Origin: Przewalskia tangutica
Taxonomy: Eukaryota > Streptophyta > Magnoliopsida > Solanales > Solanaceae
Length of the DNA: 64,000 nt
Assembly (NCBI GenBank): GCA_029844215.1
Contig: CM056724.1
Location: 38,664,446 to 38,728,445 of the forward strand
Direction of reading: 5' to 3'
Made by a program: the position numbers and the translations under genes. Each line of letters starts with the position of its first letter. The first letter of the stretch is position 1. Under the pieces are notes generated by a model. It made no database searches, was not told the origin of the DNA, and saw only the letters and a list, made by a program, of their open reading frames with translations. This document shows, one piece after another, positions 12,181 to 23,605 of the stretch.

Positions 12181-13999
12181 CATTTTGAAGTTTTGAAGAT
12201 TTAGATAGACGGAAAACTACAATAAAAAATTATTTCCCTATTATACACATTCATTTTAGACTAATCAAACATGGCCTTTTGTTTAATTAGCTCCCACTAT
12301 TTTAGCATACTTCTACGACCCCAAGGTAGATTACGGACCTAAAACATTTTAAGGTCATAATGGGCCAAGATCCAAACATATGCTATATCCGCGTTTGCTT
12401 TGGCTGATAACTTCAATATCACATTTTGGTAGGTTCTAGACCAATTGCAAAGCTTATCTGCAACTCTTGGTTTGATTAAATATCTTTCATTTTAATCTTG
12501 CGTCCTTAGATTAGTCCGACACTTTGGCATCAAGATTTGTCTAAGCAAGCTAACCTCATTACACGACTGTGTTTATGTACCTAAGTAAACTTGGCCTTTG
12601 CGAGCAAACACTTTGGTGTAAATACTCACAAAAGTTTATCATCTACTTTTATGTTTAACACATCTAAGAAAGGGTCTGAGTCCTCGTAGACTTAGATCAA
12701 ATGCTTTGGCATAAATACTCGTATCACCGAAAAAGATTTTGCACCCTAACAATTATAATGGACGACACGTTTTAATTTTACACTTGTATATAAATTTGTG
12801 GAACATTTTCAATTTTCGGGGATTGCTACCAAGATCAACATACATGTCATATATCATACGACATCCTATCATGCAATTTCTAAAACATATTTAGATGAGA
12901 AACCATTAACCCAATAGACATGATATAAGATGGTTTTAATCAACTACTGGGCGCCGCGTACCCAGACAGTTATTGCGGTCATTTATGTAAATCAATTACT
13001 AGGCGCCTCCTACCTAGACAATAATTGTGGACACTATATTAATAATTAAATGCTCACATTTAAATCACTTAGCACATTTGTATATTATACAATAATATAC
13101 TATTAATGATAATTATTGATCTATTTGTCTAAACTCTAAAATCTATGTCTATGCCAAACAGTCCCTAAATATTTTCTGATTTTAAAATTCTGATTTTCAG
13201 GAATTCTGTAAACTTTTAAAATTTATAGTTAGTCCCTCAAGAATTTAAAAAAATGATTTTGAACCCTATTAAATTCAGAAAATCCAATTTTAATTTTCCG
13301 AAAATATATTCAAGTTTCAGGGACTTATCTACAATTTCCAGATTTAAAAATTCTAATTTTCAGAAACTTTGTTTAATTATAAATTGCCCGAAAGGACCAA
13401 ATCTGTCTAATTTTCAGATTCTGAAACCTTTTCAACTCTGAAATCTTTAAAACTTTCAGTTTCTGATTCTAAAAACAAAAACAAAAAATTTTTTTTTTTT
13501 TTCTTCTGAAAATCACCGTCGGCGTCGCGGCGCCTGACGTTTAGTAGCTGGAAAACTTTTATTTTCGCTTTAGCGCCGCGGCGCTGCCGTCAAACCCTAG
13601 GAGGCGCCGCGACGCTCCATCTTGGAGCCGCGGCGCCTTGATCCCAGAAACGAGAAATTTGTATTTCCGAAGCCCTAAAACTAATTTAGGGTCAGATTTA
13701 CAGATTTATCCTCGTTCCCCTTCATCATTAAACAACACGATCATCGACCATTATTCAATCCCTTCTCGTTCTTCGTCTCAGTGCACTATGTTCGAAATGA
13801 ACCGGTTACGCACATTGATTTAGAAAAGTTAGATTGGAATAACTTCCTCGATTACATCATTGTTTAACAGATCCAAAGACAAGTATTACGCGTTCTTAAG
13901 ATTTTAAGGTTTTAAAGTTTCTTAACGACATAAATTAGATTTAGACAAATTCTAACCCATATTATCACTAATATTCACTATATCATCACACAAAACAGT
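12181..13999 (-). other. Copia-A leader between PBS and gag; GC module inside
   Basis: About 1.8 kb lies between the primer-binding site and the first gag residues, longer than usual for copia. It is AT-rich, without a convincing frame, and has a run of aattttcagattctg-like words (13,170-13,480). At 13,515-13,640 it carries four GC-rich elements: ggcgtcgcggcgcc, the 14-bp perfect palindrome agcgccgcggcgct (13,572-13,585), ggcgccgcgacgct and gagccgcggcgcc. Confidence 0.6.
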
Positions 14000-14015
14000 C
14001 CAGACTCTGATACCA
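14000..14015 (-). promoter_or_regulatory. Copia-A primer-binding site (initiator tRNA-Met type)
   Basis: On the minus strand tggtatcagagtctgg follows the LTR end ...cctaca with one base between. The first 11 bases match the standard plant initiator-Met tRNA primer site. Confidence 0.85.
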
Positions 14016-14016
14016 C

Positions 14017-14342
14017 TGTAGGATTTGTCGGGTTCGTGCACGCAGCAAAATTTGAAAATTTATATTTTAAACCCGACATGCCGGTCAAACTGTAGGATGA
14101 TTATATAATGTAAACACATAAGAACTGTAATGCTTCGAGAGAACACTTACAGTTATGCAATCTGGAATCTTTTATCTTCAATTGATCTTCACGTGTGCAG
14201 CCGAGGGTGAGCACACAATAATCCCTCGATTTTCAAGTTCAAGACTGTGATGTAATTTACGCTTTTGGAAACCTAGGAAATCCAACAGAGTTTCAGAAGA
14301 GATTAATTCTCTTAATTTTAGTGTATAAAATATGTGGCTTAA
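14017..14342 (-). repeat. Copia-A 5' LTR, PBS-proximal part
   Basis: The plus strand begins tgtaggatttgtcgggt at 14,017, just outside the PBS, and continues to 14,342, where the TGATC solo LTR enters. The rest of this LTR resumes at 18,185. The joined LTR would be about 1.5 kb. Confidence 0.8.
14338..14342. other. Target-site duplication CTTAA, left copy
   Basis: The five bases cttaa precede tgatcgcg, and the same five follow ...gatca at 18,185-18,189. They prove an LTR-element insertion into copia-A's LTR. Confidence 0.9.
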
Positions 14343-14605
14343 TGATCGCGATTTATCCACACGCTTAACGCAAGTGCACCTATCGTTACAAGTAATATAG
14401 TCTAGGTAAGACCGAATATCGTCCTCAGGGATTAGTGTTCAATTACCAAACATCTATCTATGGCATCTATTTGGCTATTGATGTTTTGTGGTGGTTTTTA
14501 TCTATGAACTAATGGAAAATTGTAAAAGATTAACTAAATTACTTTACTTAAATAAGATATGGTGGAAATATGGCTTCCAATCTCCTCAACTATCCGCTCG
14601 CTTTA

Positions 14606-17055
14606 TTCTTTAATGCAATAATAAATGGTTTAAATTTTCGTCTATCGTGTCCTCACACTTCTTCACAAAATGGGAAGGCAGAACGCACAATTAGAACCAT
14701 CAATAATATGGTTAGAACATCTCTTGCTCATGCGTCCATACCCCATATATTTTGGCATTATGCACTTCAAATGGCTACCTACATGTTGAATATTCTTCCG
14801 CACAAAAATATGTCTTATCAAGCTCCACTAAAAATGCTTTACTTACGAGAGCCATCATATCATCATTTAAGAGTGTTTGGTTGTCTTTGCTACCCTCTCT
14901 TTCCATCCACCACAATCACAAAACTCCAAGCCCGGTCCACTCCATGTGCTTTCTTGGGATACCCTACTAATCATCGTGGTTACCTATGCTATGATATTTC
15001 TTCCAAAAGAATGTTTGTAAGTCGTCACGTTATTTTTGATGAAACAATTTTTCCCTTTGCTAAAATACATGAAACTGGGACCTATACCTATGATTTTTTG
15101 GATGATGATAAGCTTTCGTATCTAACACATTTTTTACACAGTCCAGGACACACCATCAATGGTAGACCGCATCAACAAGGCCCACTGGACCAAGGTTCCA
15201 CGGCCCAGCTACTGGAAAACACAATCCAGCAGCATCGGCCAATAGTTCCAAGGCCTAATACTCCTCTTTCCAACTCCCAATTAAATGATATTGCATCAAG
15301 TGGGCCGGCAACAACTCCTGGCCCAGTCTCACACCCACTGCCCACTGCCAGTCATGGAAATAATTCACTGGACAGTGGCGTCCAGTCCATTGTCCCGTTC
15401 TCGGCCAGTGGCGTCCAGTCCACTAGCCATGCCTCTCGTCCGGTCACCCGTAGTCAACATGGTATTGTCAAACCCAATACAAAATACAGCCTTCACACAC
15501 AGGTTTTCAAATCACCTCTACCTCGTAACCCAGTGTCTGCTCTTAAATAACCGAATTGGAAAATGGCCATGGATGATGAATATCATGCTCTAATTAAAAA
15601 TAGGACATGGGATTTAGTACCTCGTCCATCTAATGCTAATATTATTCGGTCTATGTGGATTTTTAGCCATAAAGAAAAATCGGATGGTTCTTTTGAGCGG
15701 CATAAGACCCGTCTTGTAGGTAATTGGAAGACCCAGCAAGTTGGCATCGATTGTGGGGAGACGTTCACTCCAGTGGTCAAACCAGCTACCATCCGAACAG
15801 TGTTAAGTCTGTCACTCTCAAACGGATGGTCACTTCATCAACAAGATGTCAAAAATGCTTTTCTTCATGGTCATCTGAATGAGACAACATACGCACCACC
15901 GGGATACGTAAATCCAAAGATATCCTAATCATGTGTGTTTGCTGAAGAAATCATTAAATGGCCTCAAACAAGCCCCCAGGGCTTGGTATAAACGGTTTGC
16001 AGATTTTGTGTCACAAATGGGTTTTACTCACAGCCGTTCTGACAATTCTTTGTTTATTTATCGTCAGGGTAACAATGTTGCTTATCTTCTTTTATATGTG
16101 AATGATATCATCCTTACATCATCTTTAGACTCCCTCCGCAAGAATATCATATCTCAGTTGGGTTCCGAATTTGCTATGAAAGATCTTGGTCCACTGCACT
16201 ATTTTCTAGGCATTGCTGTGACACGCCATGCAGGTGGCCTATTTCTCTCCCAAAAGAAGTACGCATCTGAGATTGTGGAACGAGCTGGTATGTCCTCATG
16301 CAAACCTTCGACAACTCCGGTGGACACAAAGTCAAAGTTGAGTAATATCTCTAGCAAACCCTGTGCTAATCCTACATTATACCGCAGTCTGGCCGAGTAT
16401 CAAGCACTTCACATTCACTGCACCGTATATTACCTATGCAATACAGCAAATATGTTTGTTCATGCATAATCCGATGGAAGAATATATGCACGCCCTCAAA
16501 CGCATTGTGCGGTATATTCAGGGCACTCTGCAGTATGGTTTACATCTTTATCCTTCTTCCATCACCAAACTTGTCACCTACACAGATGCAGACTGGGCAG
16601 GTTGTCCGGACACCAGACATTCCACCTCCGGTTATTGCGTTTTTCTTGGTGATAATTTGATCTCCTGGTCTTCTAAACGACAACCCACAATATCCCGCTC
16701 GAGTCTTGCCGAGTAATCGCATGTTGCCAATTTTGTCTCCGACTACGCCGATTCGAATCTTTTACTTGAACTTCATTGCCCTATTCAGACAGCTACTATA
16801 GTTTACTGTGATAACATTAATGCGATCTATCTATCAGGGAATCCGATCCATCATCAACGCACTAAACATATTGAGTTAGATATTCATTTTATCCGTGAAA
16901 AGGTGACTCGCGGACAAGTGCGAGTGCTACATGTTCCAACACGACATCAGATTGCCGATATCTTCACAAAAGGACTTCCGCTGATATTATTTGAAGAATT
17001 TCGTGACAGTCTCAACATTCGCCGCCCTCCAGCTTCGACTGCGGGGGAGTGTTAG
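14606..17055 (+). pseudogene. Copia-B integrase-RT-RNase H remnant
   Basis: The integrase C-terminal half (SCPHTSSQNGKAERT, FGCLCYPLF, CAFLGYP) starts the frame. A Ser/Pro-rich linker follows to PVTRSQHG and RNPVSALK, with a stop at 15,548. RT follows (DEYHALIKNRTWDLVPRP, IIRSMWIF, QQDVKNAFLHG). A frameshift near 15,928 leads into KKSLNGLKQAPRAWYKRF. The catalytic box reads YVND instead of YVDD (about 16,098). Another frameshift lies near 16,400. RNase H (TDADWAGCPDTRHSTSGYC) then runs, with one in-frame stop after SSLAE, to GEC-stop at 17,053-17,055. Confidence 0.85.
17039..17049 (+). promoter_or_regulatory. Copia-B polypurine tract
   Basis: The tract gcgggggag directly precedes TGTTAGAATATT, the LTR start. 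The polyprotein stop lies just inside the LTR. Confidence 0.75.
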
Positions 17056-17322
17056 AATATTGTGTTAGAATATTCTAGATGTGTAATTAATTAGTGATAT
17101 TATATTTATGTAGAATCCTAACATATATGGTAGGTAGTACCAAGAGTTATGGTTAGAATATTATGTTAGAATATTCTAGATGTGTAATTAATTAGGATTA
17201 TCATGTGTATATATTCTCCCTTATGGGATAAAGAAGAATTGAGGAAAATATTCTTACAGTTAGGATATATAAACACTCAACCCCGATGCAGAACCCTTCT
17301 ATCTTTCGATAATAGGATTTAC
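17050..17322 (+). repeat. Copia-B 3' LTR with internal duplication
   Basis: The LTR starts tgttagaatatt. A block of about 32 bp (gttagaatattctagatgtg and what follows) occurs at 17,063-17,094 and again at 17,164-17,195. The right end is uncertain; no CA terminus with target duplication was found. Confidence 0.55.
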
Positions 17323-18184
17323 CACAAATGAGGATTAAGAACAATAACCTATTAAACTACAAAAGTATCGGGGTACTTTAGTCCACGATTTTAACCTATG
17401 TTTATTCAACTATAGCATATTCAGAACCTCCCCTTTCGAATTTCGATTCGAAATCATATATGTGATGATAACTAGTGATCAGTTAATTACCAAGCAATCA
17501 AAACAATTATTGAATAAATCTCAACTATATAAAGAAGAAACCAAAACCATGCATTAAATCATAAAAACGAGGTTCAAGTGATTCGAATGGAAAGCCCTAA
17601 TTAAAGTTTAGCTCCTAGCCATAGACATGCCAAGAACTAAAAGATTATCCAACATAAACTGAAAATAAATAAAGTAAGGAAAATGAATTACTTAAGAACA
17701 AGCCTTTAATCTTGAAGCTTCCAAGAAACTATGTGTTGTAATGAGTTAGGGATTGTCCACCTTCAAAAATCTGCCCTAAGGGCCTTTATAGCCTCCAAAA
17801 ACGTTTCCCAATAGGATTTCTTTTTCCTGGCCCAATTCTGGTCGGATCTGGGCTAATTCCCACCTCGGCGCCACGACCCTGAGATTCGGCGCCGTGGCGC
17901 CGAGACTTCTGCAGCTCTTCAGCATCTTAGGAGTTTGCAGAGTGCCTGAAAGAGTGGCGCCACGGCGCCGCCCTGTTCTTCGTCTGGGGTGCCAATTTTT
18001 CGTCTCTTTTGGCTCTTCAACCTCTGTTTCTGCCCTCATTTTGCTTCTTTTCGCCAATGTGCTATTTTAAACCACTGTGACCCAAAAGAAAGAAGAACTA
18101 TCCTAACACGACACATATTTGTACAAAAATGGCCAAAAAACTAACTAAAATGACTCAAAAGGTGTATACAAAATACACCGATCA

Positions 18185-19365
18185 CTTAACCCTCTATTTA
18201 TAGCTGCAAAACGCAGCTAGGGTTCTCAAATGGGCCAGGCCCAGAAAACTGAAGCAGAGTGGGTCATTTGGACCCACTGGACACGTGGCGCCGTGACGCT
18301 GAGTAAGTGGCGCCGCGGCCCTCCGTCTCATGTGTCGCGGCTCTGTTCCTATTTTGCCTCATTTTCGATTTTATTCTAATGTCTCGATTATAAATCGGAT
18401 AAATATATATTCTCTCTCTGATTACATCATTGAATCGACGGAACAATTGACTTAGTGTTACCCTTCGGGCTTTCACATGTCGACACTAATAACATTAGGG
18501 TCTACACGGAACTTCTAGACGGCGCCGGAAGACGAACTCAATATGTGAAGTATAGTTACACGAAACCTGTGAACTGAACATCTACGTGGGTAGATAAAAT
18601 CCTTTCATTCACGACACACCCGATCAAGCCTAGGATCTGCCAAGTGTCTATCCAAATACCTTGATCATTATATCTCATCTATATTAGCTGACAACAAGAC
18701 CATATCATAGATATGTCTACTGCGTTGGCCAACGACTTAGTCAACCTAATACTATACTAGAATCTGAGTGTTCTCTCGAAGATACATTTAAGGAATGAAT
18801 CCTAATCTTGGCTCAACTACCACCTTTAATCCACTTCGCAATGTACCCAAAATAAGATGTGTCTCAACCTATAAGGCATTTGAGCTTAGGACAGGATCAA
18901 TGTACATTACTTTGTAAACAAGGCGGTATCGACCTCAAGTCTAAGGACTTCTATCTTCCACACGCCGATGACACTTTAGACATATATAACAAACAGTGCA
19001 TCAGCAGGGTATACCAATACTTCAAAAAGTATCCATGTGTCCATCACGAGTTGCCATAACTCGTAGCAGGTGAGACATACTACATCCCTAAGGATATGAT
19101 GCAGACCATATGTCGACGTATCACATATCATTGATATCCCATTCTCGATGATAATTAGTCGAGGCAGTTTAAGAGTTTACGCTATAATATTAATATCTCA
19201 CATTATTAAAAACCACGTAATCTCCAGGGATGCATTTATTGAATTCAACTAATAATTCAACAAATGCAAATGTCATATTATTAATTTCCATTAATATAAA
19301 TATGAATGTGTATAAAGTACATTTGTCCTAATACTGATTGTCTCTAAGACATACATATACTTTCA
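18185..19365 (-). repeat. Copia-A 5' LTR, outer part
   Basis: After the CTTAA duplication the copia-A LTR continues to tactttca at 19,365 (minus-strand start TGAAAGTATATG). The stretch ctctatttatagctgc (about 18,191-18,206) gives ctataaatag on the minus strand, a good TATA box. The GC module appears at 18,285-18,320 (gtggcgccgtgacgct, gtggcgccgcggcc). The outer 580 bases are duplicated at 5129-5724. Confidence 0.8.
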
Positions 19366-19974
19366 TTCTAGTTCGACAATCACTTGTTAGAAAAAACAAT
19401 AAATTATGTCATTTTGATATACTCCAAAGGCGATGCACCAATTATCGGTATTGTGTATGTTATTCTAAAGTAAAGATTTCTTTTCTTTTTCATATTCAGG
19501 TGTATGTTTCTGTTGTTGAAATTGTTGAAAACTCAAAGGAAACAAATAGTATGAACTATGCAAACTAGGTTCTTTGTTGTTGCTAGTTACTATCTCATGT
19601 TTGAAAAAGATTTCAAACATGAAGAAATTAATGGGTCGTCAATGATCTTTATTTGTTTTAGTTATTGACTGGTCAAGAGTTGAAGAATCATTTATATGTC
19701 TCATGTTGTTTAATTTATAGCTATCTGATAACACAACTTGTTAGATGCAAAATCCTAATAATTAGCAGATTCAAATAGTTTAGTATTTTTTGTTATATTG
19801 AGACTTTGAAATTATGAATTTGTTGTTTTTGTTGTGAATCTAATGAAGAGTATTTGTCTTTTTCAAATGTGTACTATTGTTATTTTGTTTAATGTAAGAA
19901 GGTAGGCGTAACATGAAACCAAAATGTTTGGAAATTTTATCCAAATTTTACGAGCAATAGTAAAAAATACCTCT
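19366..19974 (+). other. Non-repetitive AT-rich stretch with a possible relic terminal exon
   Basis: The only frame of note follows a plausible acceptor (tttttcatattcag, ending about 19,500). It reads VYVSVVEIVENSKETNSMN and stops at 19,566-19,568. If real, it would be the last exon of a gene whose upstream part was displaced by copia-A. No protein family is recognised. Nothing else is visible here. Confidence 0.25.
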
Positions 19975-20265
19975 TGTATCACTGAAAATATACGAGGATA
20001 TACACGGTATACAATACTTTGTGTATATCACGAAAACCCATCACAAGTGGGAAACCGTGATATACCGTGTATATCCCTATTTTGGTAACAAAATATTTTG
20101 TATTATTTGTATATAATTAGCATTATACACTTACCATAATTATAGGATTCTCGTACAAATAGAATAGGGTTTTGGAGGTAGAATAAGAATAAGATTTTCC
20201 ATATTAGGGATATTATATATATACTCTTTCATTAATGAAAATAATCAAGAGATTATATTCTTTCA
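19975..20265 (+). repeat. Copia-C 5' LTR
   Basis: The 3' end is firm: ...gattatattctttca at 20,265, followed by the PBS, and the last 60 bases resemble the LTRs of D and E. The left end is less sure; tgtatcactg at 19,975 gives a length close to the 305 and 274 bp of D and E. The outer part contains a stem-loop and differs completely from D and E. Confidence 0.6.
19996..20076. repeat. 16-bp perfect inverted repeat in the C LTR
   Basis: ggatatacacggtata at 19,996-20,011 is matched by its exact reverse complement at 20,061-20,076, with about 49 bases between. It could fold into a stem-loop in U3. Confidence 0.85.
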
Positions 20266-20277
20266 TGGTATCAGAAG
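20266..20277 (+). promoter_or_regulatory. Copia-C primer-binding site
   Basis: tggtatcagaag directly follows the LTR end tttca. It is of the initiator tRNA-Met type. Confidence 0.8.
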
Positions 20278-20417
20278 TCTATGTTAGAAATTTCTCTCCA
20301 AAACTCCCTTCTCGTGCATCAATTTCTGAGAACCCACTCTCGGATTCCGTGCACTTTCTTCCTTTTTTCTTTCCAATTGTTTTTCCAAATCCCTACGTCA
20401 CGTCTTACGTTGTTATT

Positions 20418-21276
20418 ATGGCTAAGAACATGTTTCACCTTGACCTTATTGTTTCTAACATCAAGAACCACATCCATATCGTTCTTGAAATAAAAAACAT
20501 CCAATACGCGACGTGGGACGAATTGTTCAAAGTTCACGCACGCTCGCATCAAGTCCTCCATCACATTATCCCTGCGGCTCCTTATGATACGGAGGTGCCT
20601 AAATCCGAGGATGGTCCTAAATTATGGACAACCCTTGATGCTACCATTCTTCAGTGGATTTACTCCACTATCTCTACCGACCTATTGCAAATGATTATTG
20701 AGCCTGACGTTACGACAAAGGTTACTTGGGATAGAATACATGATAACGTTGACGCGCCCGTTACAAATGACCGTATTTTCCTTCAGATGGTTGCACGACT
20801 TTCTGAGGCCTATAATGGCGTTGGTACACTTCTTTATCAGAGCAGTCATCTTCCGCAGTTCTATCAGGCTCGTTCCATGCTCACACTCAAAGAAGCCAGC
20901 TTGGCTAAGAAGACGACCACTGGGACTCCTTCTGTTGCAATGATGACCACGTCCGAATACTCTTCCTCCATCTCTGATAATTCTGGCCAACATCACAACA
21001 ACGGTGGCGGCAAGAAGAGTCAAAATCACAAAAATAATAGTAAAAACCATGGTGGAAATCGAGGTGGAAACAACGGGGGTGTTAACCGGGCCAATGTCAA
21101 TGGGCCTCGGACGATGGTCGCAACCTACCGCCACAACTCGCTCATTGGTCATGAACTGGCACGCGGGTCAGCCCAACATCCCCTATTATCAGTCGTATAC
21201 CCACCCGCCAAACTACGCCCAGTTTAATCCAACGAGCATGCCCAATTTTTCTGGCCCACAGTGGAACCCGAGATGA
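20418..21276 (+). pseudogene. Copia-C gag, frameshifted
   Basis: The frame starts MAKNMFHLDLIVSNIKN at 20,418 and continues through LWTTLDATILQWIYSTI, DRIFLQMVARLSEAYNGV and YQARSMLTLKEA, the Ale-type copia gag. A basic Gly/Asn-rich tail (KKSQNHKNN, GGNRGGNNGG) takes the place of a zinc knuckle. Near 21,110 the frame shifts and the expected continuation (PNYAQFNPTSMPNFSGPQW) is read in another phase to 21,276. The first 50 residues of the open frame upstream of this Met are leader read-through. Confidence 0.8.
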
Positions 21277-22120
21277 AGCTTTGGGCTATGGCATCAAGCC
21301 GACATGCTTAGGCCTCAGCCTCACCAGGCCCACCAGGCTACTGGCCCCAATTTTTCTAGGTCAGTTTTTGCTTCTGGGCGAGGTTCTGCTTCTAGAAGGC
21401 CTAGTTTTTCAGTTCTCGATCCAACTCCAGTGTTGGGCCAGCAGACCCACTACCTGTTGTCCAGCCCATCACCTCTCCAATTATGTCCCGAAATCTACCC
21501 AATTCTCCCCTGAACCACATACCGGTCACTCGTAGTCAACATGGTATTTTTAAACCAAAAAAACATTTTATTCTAAATTCTAATGTTCTTAAATCCCCAT
21601 ACCCCGTAACCCAGTGTCCGCATTAAATGACCCGAGTTGGAAATTGACTATGACCGATGAATATGATGCTCTTATTGAAAATACGACGTGGGAGTTGGTA
21701 CCATGTCCTTCTAGTGTTAATATTATTCGGTCTATGTGGATTTTTACTTATAAGGCTAATTCTGATGGTTCTTTTGCGAGTCATAAGACTCATCTTGTAG
21801 GTGATGGTAAGACTCAGCAAGTTGACGTGTATTATGGTGAGATGTTTATCTGGTGATCAAACCGGCTACCATTCGCACTATTCTCAATCTAGCTCTTTCG
21901 AAAGCTTGACTCATTCATCAATTAGATGTGAAGAATGTTTTCTTACATGGTGATCTTAAAAAGACCGTTTACATGCATCAACCCTTGGGTTTTCGACATC
22001 TCAAATATCCTCATCATGTCTTTTTATTGAAGAAATCTTTGTATGGGGTTAAGCAAGCCCCACGGGCTTGGTATAAGAGATTTGCAGACTATGTTTCATC
22101 TATTGGGTTTTCGCACTAAT
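21277..22120 (+). pseudogene. Copia-C linker and RT N-terminal half; protease and integrase deleted
   Basis: A Pro/Ser-rich stretch leads straight into VTRSQHGIFKPKK (about 21,525), RNPVSALNDPSWKL (about 21,610), IIRSMWIFTYKANSDGSF and LDVKNVFLHGDLKKTVYMHQP. The last RT piece is KKSLYGVKQAPRAWYKRF, then stop just before 22,120. Protease and integrase, about 2 kb in an intact element, are absent. At 22,120 the sequence switches to the opposite strand of a related element. Confidence 0.8.
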
Positions 22121-23605
22121 ATTATCACAATATACCAATGTAGTTTTTTTAATGAGAAAGTGAAACTCTAAGAGAAGATTACGTAACCAACATGATTCAG
22201 AAACCACATTGGCCGATACTCGGCCTCGGCACTGGAGCGTGATAAGGTAGCTTGTCATTTGGCAGACCACGAGACTAAGTTATCATCCAGAAACATGCAA
22301 TAACCGGTCGTGGAGCGCCTGATATCTGGACAGCCACCCCAATCAACATCGATATACGAGACAAATGTAGAGGCTGATGACGGATATAGATGCAATCCAT
22401 AGTCAATTGTCCCCTGGATGTATCGGATAATGCGTTTGAGCGCATTCATGTGCTCCACCATAGGATCATGCATAAGCAAACACACCTGTTGTACGACATA
22501 CGTAATATCAGGTCGCGTGAACGTAAAATACCGAAGGACTCCTGCAAGACTACGATAGCAGGTCGGATCCTCACAGGGAGAACCAGCTGCAACACCCAAC
22601 TTGGGTTTAGTATTAACTGGAGTAGAAGTGGACTTACAGGTTGACAGCCCAGCCCTCTCAATAATCTCAGCTGCATACTTCCTTTGTGATAAGAACAATC
22701 CACCTGCATGACGAGTGACATCAATCCCCAAAAAATAACTCAATGGCCCCAAGTCTTTCATGGCAAACTCAGAACTGAGCATTGTCATAATAGACTTGCG
22801 TGCATCAAAAGAGTCAGTCAAGATAATATCATCCACATATAATAGTATATAAGCCATGGAAGAACCCCGATGATATATGAATAATGAATTATCAGACCTG
22901 CTGTGAGAGAACCCAATAGTCGAAACATAGTCAGCAAACCTCATATACCAAGCCCGTGGAGACTACTTAAGCCCATACAATGACTTCTTCAACAAACATA
23001 TATGATGAAGATATCGAGTATCCATAAACCCAAGGGCTGATGCATATATACTGTCTCCTTGAGATCACCATGTAGGAAAACATTCTTCACGTCTAGCTGA
23101 TGAATGAGCCATGCTTTCGAAAGAGTCAAGTTGAGCACAGTGCGAATGATAGCCGGCTTGACACTTGGACTAATTGTCTCACCACAATCAACCCCAACCT
23201 GCTGAGTTTTACCATCACCTACAAGACGAACCTTATGCCTCGCAAACGAACCGTCAGAATTATCTTTATGAGCAAAATTCCACATAGACCGAATAATATT
23301 AACACCAGATTGACGGGGTACCAAATCCCACATATTATTATCAATACGCGCATTATATTTATCAGTTATAACAATTTTCTAATTCGGGTCATTTAAAGCA
23401 GACACAGGATTACGGAGTAGAGGTGATTTAAGAACATTAAAATTTAAATTAAAATATCTTTTTGGTTTAAAAATATCCCATTGACTTCGGGTAATTGGAC
23501 CATGACTCGGGGCATAATTGCATGAATTTTGGGAGTTTCTGGGACATGGGACATGCGGGCGTGCCATGGGCTCTTGACCAGACCGTAATCGCACGAGACA
23601 CATCG
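22121..23605 (-). pseudogene. Copia-D RT and RNase H
   Basis: Minus-strand frames carry GPITRSQWDIFKPK, NPVSALNDPN, WDLVPRQSGVNIIRSMW (23,333), LDVKNVFLHGDLKETVYMHQ, then RFADYVSTIGFSHSRSDNSL with an intact YVDD box (LLYVDDIILTDS, about 22,830). FAMKDLGPLSYFLGI, RPDITYVVQQVCLLMHDP and RNase H (DVDWGGCPDIRRSTTGYC) follow to about 22,255. Stops and frameshifts occur at about 23,000 and 23,340, and RNase H is cut short. Confidence 0.85.

Larger units (their letters stand above)
14600..17322 (+). mobile_element. Copia-B: 5'-truncated plus-strand copia inside the solo LTR
   Basis: The element lacks a 5' LTR, gag, protease and the first part of integrase. It enters at about 14,600 and ends in a 3' LTR starting at 17,050. 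Both outer limits are approximate because the host LTR has no second copy here for comparison. Protein style (LLELHCP, YCDN, GLPL.LFEEFRDSL) and a short LTR point to the Ale/Retrofit-type lineage, as for C, D and E. Confidence 0.75.
14343..18184. mobile_element. Solo LTR with TGATC...GATCA ends, split by copia-B
   Basis: The ends are tgatcgcgattt and atacaccgatca, flanked by perfect CTTAA duplications. Excluding copia-B, about 1.1 kb remains. Internal words such as cgcaagtgcacctatcg and ggatatcgtcctcaggg-like text near the left end are typical of a very common plant LTR type. The GC module occurs three times: ctcggcgccacgac, ggcgccgtggcgcc (17,867-17,911) and ggcgccacggcgcc (17,957-17,970). 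No internal domain of its own is left, so it formed by LTR-LTR recombination. Confidence 0.8.
5129..19365 (-). mobile_element. Copia-A: Ty1/copia retrotransposon, minus strand, decayed and multiply interrupted
   Basis: From right to left: 5' LTR (19,365-18,185 plus 14,342-14,017), PBS 14,015-14,000, long leader, gag, integrase, reverse transcriptase/RNase H, PPT at 5737-5725 and a truncated 3' LTR (5724-5129). A 2.66-kb LTR at 7309-9970 splits the polyprotein. A TGAT...ATCA solo LTR (14,343-18,184) splits the 5' LTR. Domain order (integrase before RT) is copia. The LTR of about 1.5 kb and the C-terminal GIRH-GD tail suggest a Tork/Angela-type lineage (inference). Several stops and frame breaks show it is dead. 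Confidence 0.85.

Noticed and set aside
20682..21152. 156-residue minus-strand open frame
   Set aside because: It is the antisense shadow of copia-C gag, with no plausible domain.
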